From Candidatus Parcubacteria bacterium (GTDB taxonomy: Bacteria > Patescibacteriota > Minisyncoccia > Minisyncoccales > Minisyncoccaceae), in assembly GCA_017992335.1 (NCBI GenBank), contig JAGOOU010000014.1:1-15008 (forward strand): DNA of 15,008 bases. The letters run 5' to 3'. The notes under the pieces were generated by a model. That model worked only from the letters and a program-made list of their open reading frames with translations. It was not told where the DNA came from and did no database searches. Positions 12,104 through 15,008 of this stretch are shown here, one piece after another; within the stretch, counting starts at the first letter, position 1; each line of letters opens with the position of its first letter. A program made the position numbers and the translations under genes.

Positions 12104-13730
12104 ATATTTTCTTTAATTCAATTTCTAACTCTTCTTCAGTAAATGGCCTGCCATCATATTTTAAAATATTATCATCAACCTTAATTCCGTATTGATTCAA
12201 TAATTGACTTAATTGACCAATTGCACTAGCCTCAATACAAACAATTTTTTTAGATTTTTCTAATGCTTGCAAAACCTGTTTTTCGGGAAAAGGCTCCAAA
12301 ACAATTAATTGAACCATTTTTAATTTTAATTTTTCGCAAACTGTTTTAACTACTCCCTTTAAAGAGCCGTAACAAATAACAACTTTTTCTAAGTTTTCTC
12401 CATAAACATTGATTGCTTCTAAAGATTTTATTTCTTTTTCCATTGATTCAAATTTCTTTAATCTTTTTTCTTGCATTTGTTTAATAACCTCCTTGTCTTC
12501 TGTAGAAATTCCCATCTCGTCATGTTCATAGCTTGTTGCTTTAACTATTTCTTTGCCACCAGGAAAAAATAAAGGAGAAATACCATTTTCAGTAATCTGG
12601 TATCTCTTGTATTCTCCGTTGCCATTCCATAATAATGGTTCTTCTTTTTTAATTTCAGCTTCATTAAAACTAAAAGTGCTTTCAGATAAGTTTTTATCAA
12701 TCAAAATAATTGATGGTGTTTGATATTTCCACGCTAGATTAAGAGCTTTGGCACTCCAAATAAATGATTCGTTAGCATCTCCAGGAGCAAATATAAATCT
12801 TTTAAAATCTCCGTGTCCAGAGTTAAGGGTAAATAATAAATCACCCTGTCCACTATAAGTTGGGACACCTGTTGCTGGCCCTGGTCTTTGACTATTAACT
12901 ATTACAATTGGAACCTCTGCCATTGCTGCTAAACTAATTCCTTCTGTCATCAAAGCAAAACCCCCACCAGAAGTTCCAACCATTGTTCTTTTTCCAGCAA
13001 AAGCTGATCCAATACCAGCATTAATAACAGCAATTTCATTTTCCAATTGGACAGTTAAAATATTACTATGTTCTCCTAAATAATTTAAAATTCCTGTAGC
13101 TGGAGTCATTGGATAAGCTATATATATTTCAAGACCTGCTTTTCCTGCTCCTAAAGATAAAGCTTCGTTACCAGTTAATAATGGTCTATTTTCTCCTATT
13201 TTTTCTATTTTTAAAACTGGATTTATAGAATCGTATGCTTTTTTAGCTATTTCTAAATTCTTTTCAATTTCTTTTGAAATCTCTTTTTCTAAAACATCTT
13301 TTAAAAAATTAAAATCTAAACTAACAACTTTGGCAAAACCACTAATTAAAGCGGTGTTAGCCATAATTGAAATGCCTCCTACCTCTTTAGTAATTGTTTC
13401 TATTGCAATCCCAACTCCTTTTTCATTTTCAATTTTATCTTTATTAAAAATTAATATTCCATCATTATCTAAGTTATTAATATGTTCATCTATTGTTTTT
13501 TCATCTAAAGCTAATAAAAAATCAATTTTTTCTTTAGAGCAATTATATTCTTTATCTGAAATTCTAATTAATGAAAAACTATGTCCTCCTTTTATAAGAG
13601 ACTGATAATCGTCATAAATAAAAACATTGTAGCCTAAGCTACTAAAAATTTTTGCGATAATTAATCCTGCTTTTCTTGACCCTTGGCCAGCAGCACCGCC
13701 TATTAAAATTGAGAAATCTTTGCTATTCAT
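12096..13730 (-). CDS. porA: 2-oxoacid:ferredoxin oxidoreductase, fused gamma-alpha subunit
   Basis: The N-terminal ~175 residues are the gamma domain, beginning FSILIGGAAGQGS with DDYQSLIKGGHSF. The alpha domain follows from about residue 185 (ENRPLLTGNEALSLGAGKAGL), with YPMTPATG, ENEIAVINAGIGSAFAGKRTMVGTSGGGFALMTE split over the pyrimidine-binding region, and VNSQRPGPATGVPT. The C-terminal domain (VVICYGSLKG to the end) resembles the transketolase-C-like domain. This gamma-alpha fusion of about 545 residues is typical of two-subunit enzymes without a separate ferredoxin-like delta subunit. The ATG at 13730 is preferred over that at 13739: the upstream ATG overlaps the TATAAT box, while 13730 lies exactly 7 nt after it. 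First gene of the four-gene overlapping operon; it follows glmS. Confidence 0.88.
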   Translation of the reverse strand: MNSKDFSILIGGAAGQGSRKAGLIIAKIFSSLGYNVFIYDDYQSLIKGGHSFSLIRISDKEYNCSKEKIDFLLALDEKTIDEHINNLDNDGILIFNKDKIENEKGVGIAIETITKEVGGISIMANTALISGFAKVVSLDFNFLKDVLEKEISKEIEKNLEIAKKAYDSINPVLKIEKIGENRPLLTGNEALSLGAGKAGLEIYIAYPMTPATGILNYLGEHSNILTVQLENEIAVINAGIGSAFAGKRTMVGTSGGGFALMTEGISLAAMAEVPIVIVNSQRPGPATGVPTYSGQGDLLFTLNSGHGDFKRFIFAPGDANESFIWSAKALNLAWKYQTPSIILIDKNLSESTFSFNEAEIKKEEPLLWNGNGEYKRYQITENGISPLFFPGGKEIVKATSYEHDEMGISTEDKEVIKQMQEKRLKKFESMEKEIKSLEAINVYGENLEKVVICYGSLKGVVKTVCEKLKLKMVQLIVLEPFPEKQVLQALEKSKKIVCIEASAIGQLSQLLNQYGIKVDDNILKYDGRPFTEEELEIELKKIYG

Positions 13731-13737
13731 CGCTATC

Positions 13738-13766
13738 ATTATAGCACAAAATTACTCAACTGTCAC
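13738..13766 (-). promoter_or_regulatory. Leaderless promoter of the porA-porB-yvcK-glmU operon
   Basis: Minus strand GTGACA (13766-13761), a 17-nt spacer and TATAAT (13743-13738), preceded by TGC as in extended -10 promoters, then 7 nt to ATG 13730. The -35 lies within the last codons of glmS, so the operon can be expressed separately from glmS. Confidence 0.65.
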
Positions 13767-15008
13767 ACTTTTAGCTAAATTTTTAGGTTTATCAATATCT
13801 TTACCCAAAGAATCTGCAAAATAATAAGCAAACAAATGAAGAGGAATGACTGAAAGAATTGGAGTTAGCATTTCTAATGTTTTTGGAATATAAATCACAT
13901 CATCAGCAATTTCTTTGATTTCTTTATTTCCCTCTGTTGCAATTGCAATAATTTTTCCTTTTCTTGCTTTTATTTCTTCAATATTAGCTATCATTTTTTC
14001 ATAGACAGAATCTGTTGGACAAATTGCAATAACAACACAATTTTCATCTATTAAAGCTAATGGTCCATGTTTCAATTCTCCACCTGCTAATCCTTCAGCA
14101 TGGATATAAGATATCTCTTTTATTTTCAAAGCTCCTTCTAGAGCAATAGGATAATTATACTTTCTTCCAATAAAGAAAAAATCTTTTTTCTGATTATACT
14201 TTTCAGCTATTTTTTTAATTTCTTCTTTTTTATCTAATATTTTTCTTGCTAAATTTGGCAATTCTTTTAAACATTGAACAATTTTTTTTCCTTCAACTAA
14301 AGACATGTTTCTTTGACGGCCTAAACAAACTGTAATCATGGCCAAAGTAGTTAATTGGCCTAAAAATGCTTTAGTTGAAGCAACAGCAATTTCTGGTCCT
14401 GAACGAGTATATACTCCTGCATCAGTTTCTCTGGATTGAGAAGATCCAACTACATTAGTAATTCCTAAACAAAGAGCTCTTTTTTCTTTCATTTCTCTTA
14501 ATCCTGCTAAAGTGTCTGCTGTTTCGCCTGATTGAGAAACAAAAATAGCAGCAGTGTTCTTATTGATAATTGGCTTTCTATATCTAAACTCAGAGCCAAT
14601 ATCACTTCTAGCCAATAAATCAGCATGTTCTTCAAACATATACTCTCCAACCTTACAAGCATAATTAGCAGTGCCACAACCAATCAAAAATAAATCATCG
14701 ACTTCTCTTAATTTGTTTTTAACAGATTCTAGCCCTCCTAATTTTACATTACCTTCATCTACAACAAGTCTTCCTCTTATTGCATCTTCAATAACATTAG
14801 GCTCTTCCATTATTTCCTTAAGCATGAAATGTTTATATCCTCCCTTTTCTGCTTGTTCTATATCCCATTCAATTAATTCTGGCTCTTTTTTTAATTCTTT
14901 ATCTTCTTTTAAAACTGTTATTAGACCATCTTTTTTAAGAACAGCTATTTCTTTATCTTCTAAAATAATTATTTGCCTAGTTGTTGTTAATATTGCAGAA
15001 GCATCAGA
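13752..15008 (-). CDS. glmS: Glucosamine-6-phosphate synthase GlmS (N-terminal part off right edge)
   Basis: GlmS converts fructose-6-P and glutamine to glucosamine-6-P, the first step to UDP-GlcNAc. The frame stays open to the window edge, giving 418 residues; the N-terminal glutaminase domain (about 190 residues, with the catalytic Cys) is outside. Visible parts: the end of the glutaminase domain (SDASAILTTTRQIIILED), the linker GGYKHFMLKEIMEEPN, the first SIS domain with GCGTANYA and SQSGETADT, ASTKAFLGQL, the second SIS domain with GRKYNYPIALEGALKIKE, ELKHGPLALID carrying the catalytic Glu, and the C-terminus KNLAKSVTVE, identical in style to E. coli DQPRNLAKSVTVE. The ATG at 14825 is internal (HFM in the linker), not the true start. 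No terminator separates it from porA, whose promoter overlaps its 3' end. Confidence 0.96.
   Translation of the reverse strand, partial: SDASAILTTTRQIIILEDKEIAVLKKDGLITVLKEDKELKKEPELIEWDIEQAEKGGYKHFMLKEIMEEPNVIEDAIRGRLVVDEGNVKLGGLESVKNKLREVDDLFLIGCGTANYACKVGEYMFEEHADLLARSDIGSEFRYRKPIINKNTAAIFVSQSGETADTLAGLREMKEKRALCLGITNVVGSSQSRETDAGVYTRSGPEIAVASTKAFLGQLTTLAMITVCLGRQRNMSLVEGKKIVQCLKELPNLARKILDKKEEIKKIAEKYNQKKDFFFIGRKYNYPIALEGALKIKEISYIHAEGLAGGELKHGPLALIDENCVVIAICPTDSVYEKMIANIEEIKARKGKIIAIATEGNKEIKEIADDVIYIPKTLEMLTPILSVIPLHLFAYYFADSLGKDIDKPKNLAKSVTVE

Noticed and set aside
13330..13605. 91-codon plus-strand frame opposite porA
   Set aside because: Antisense to the conserved gamma domain; no supporting signals.
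14823..14825. ATG at 14825 as the start of a shortened GlmS (SIS domains only)
   Set aside because: The frame continues upstream to the window edge with recognisable GlmS sequence (end of the glutaminase domain), so the gene is cut by the window rather than truncated.
1..15008. CRISPR arrays, insertion sequences, phage genes, rRNA, obvious defence or toxin systems
   Set aside because: No direct-repeat/spacer pattern, transposase, terminal inverted repeats or hallmark genes were found. The only tandem repetition is the coding repeat at 8513-9193.

Overview
The window is AT-rich (roughly 30% GC by eye), densely packed bacterial DNA. Adjacent genes often overlap by 8-17 nt, convergent genes share or nearly share their 3' ends, and stop codons sit inside terminator hairpins. 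TGA is used as a stop (gene at 1096) and Trp is TGG, so the code looks standard. Compact genes, an archaeal-type GlmU-like enzyme, a two-subunit 2-oxoacid:ferredoxin oxidoreductase and several unrecognised small proteins suggest a Candidate Phyla Radiation (Patescibacteria, Parcubacteria-like) genome. This assignment is an inference; no rRNA or other phylogenetic marker was available to settle it.

Left part (1-5404): the N-terminal part of a polytopic membrane protein of the O-antigen ligase/polymerase type runs off the left edge on the minus strand. Next is an unrecognised 178-aa minus-strand gene, divergent from a plus-strand operon pth-topA-nagZ (peptidyl-tRNA hydrolase, DNA topoisomerase I, GH3 beta-N-acetylhexosaminidase) whose members overlap.

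Middle (5405-9207): an unrecognised 155-aa minus-strand gene converges on nagZ through a shared bidirectional terminator. It is divergent from a 42-aa single-span membrane peptide, with a perfect 12-bp palindrome between them. A small beta-carbonic-anhydrase-like gene follows, overlapping tail-to-tail with parB. parA-parB lie on the minus strand. Divergent from parA are a tRNA-Leu(CAA) and, directly behind it, an unrecognised protein made of three tandem ~75-residue repeats.

Right part (9209-15008): a minus-strand block reads glmS (N-terminal part off the right edge), then an overlapping chain of a fused gamma/alpha 2-oxoacid:ferredoxin oxidoreductase subunit, its beta subunit, a YvcK/GlmR-family protein and an archaeal-type bifunctional GlmU-like enzyme. 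GlmS makes GlcN-6-P, GlmU makes UDP-GlcNAc, and YvcK/GlmR proteins are known in Firmicutes to bind UDP-GlcNAc and stimulate GlmS. The block therefore looks like an amino-sugar supply module with a redox enzyme embedded in it.

The most notable non-coding signal is a recurrent promoter layout. At five gene or operon starts (membrane protein, pth, parB, parA, porA) a TATAAT-like -10 box ends only 6-7 nt before the ATG, which predicts leaderless mRNAs. The two unrecognised small genes instead have purine-rich ribosome-binding sites. The most novel coding candidate is the three-repeat protein next to the tRNA.
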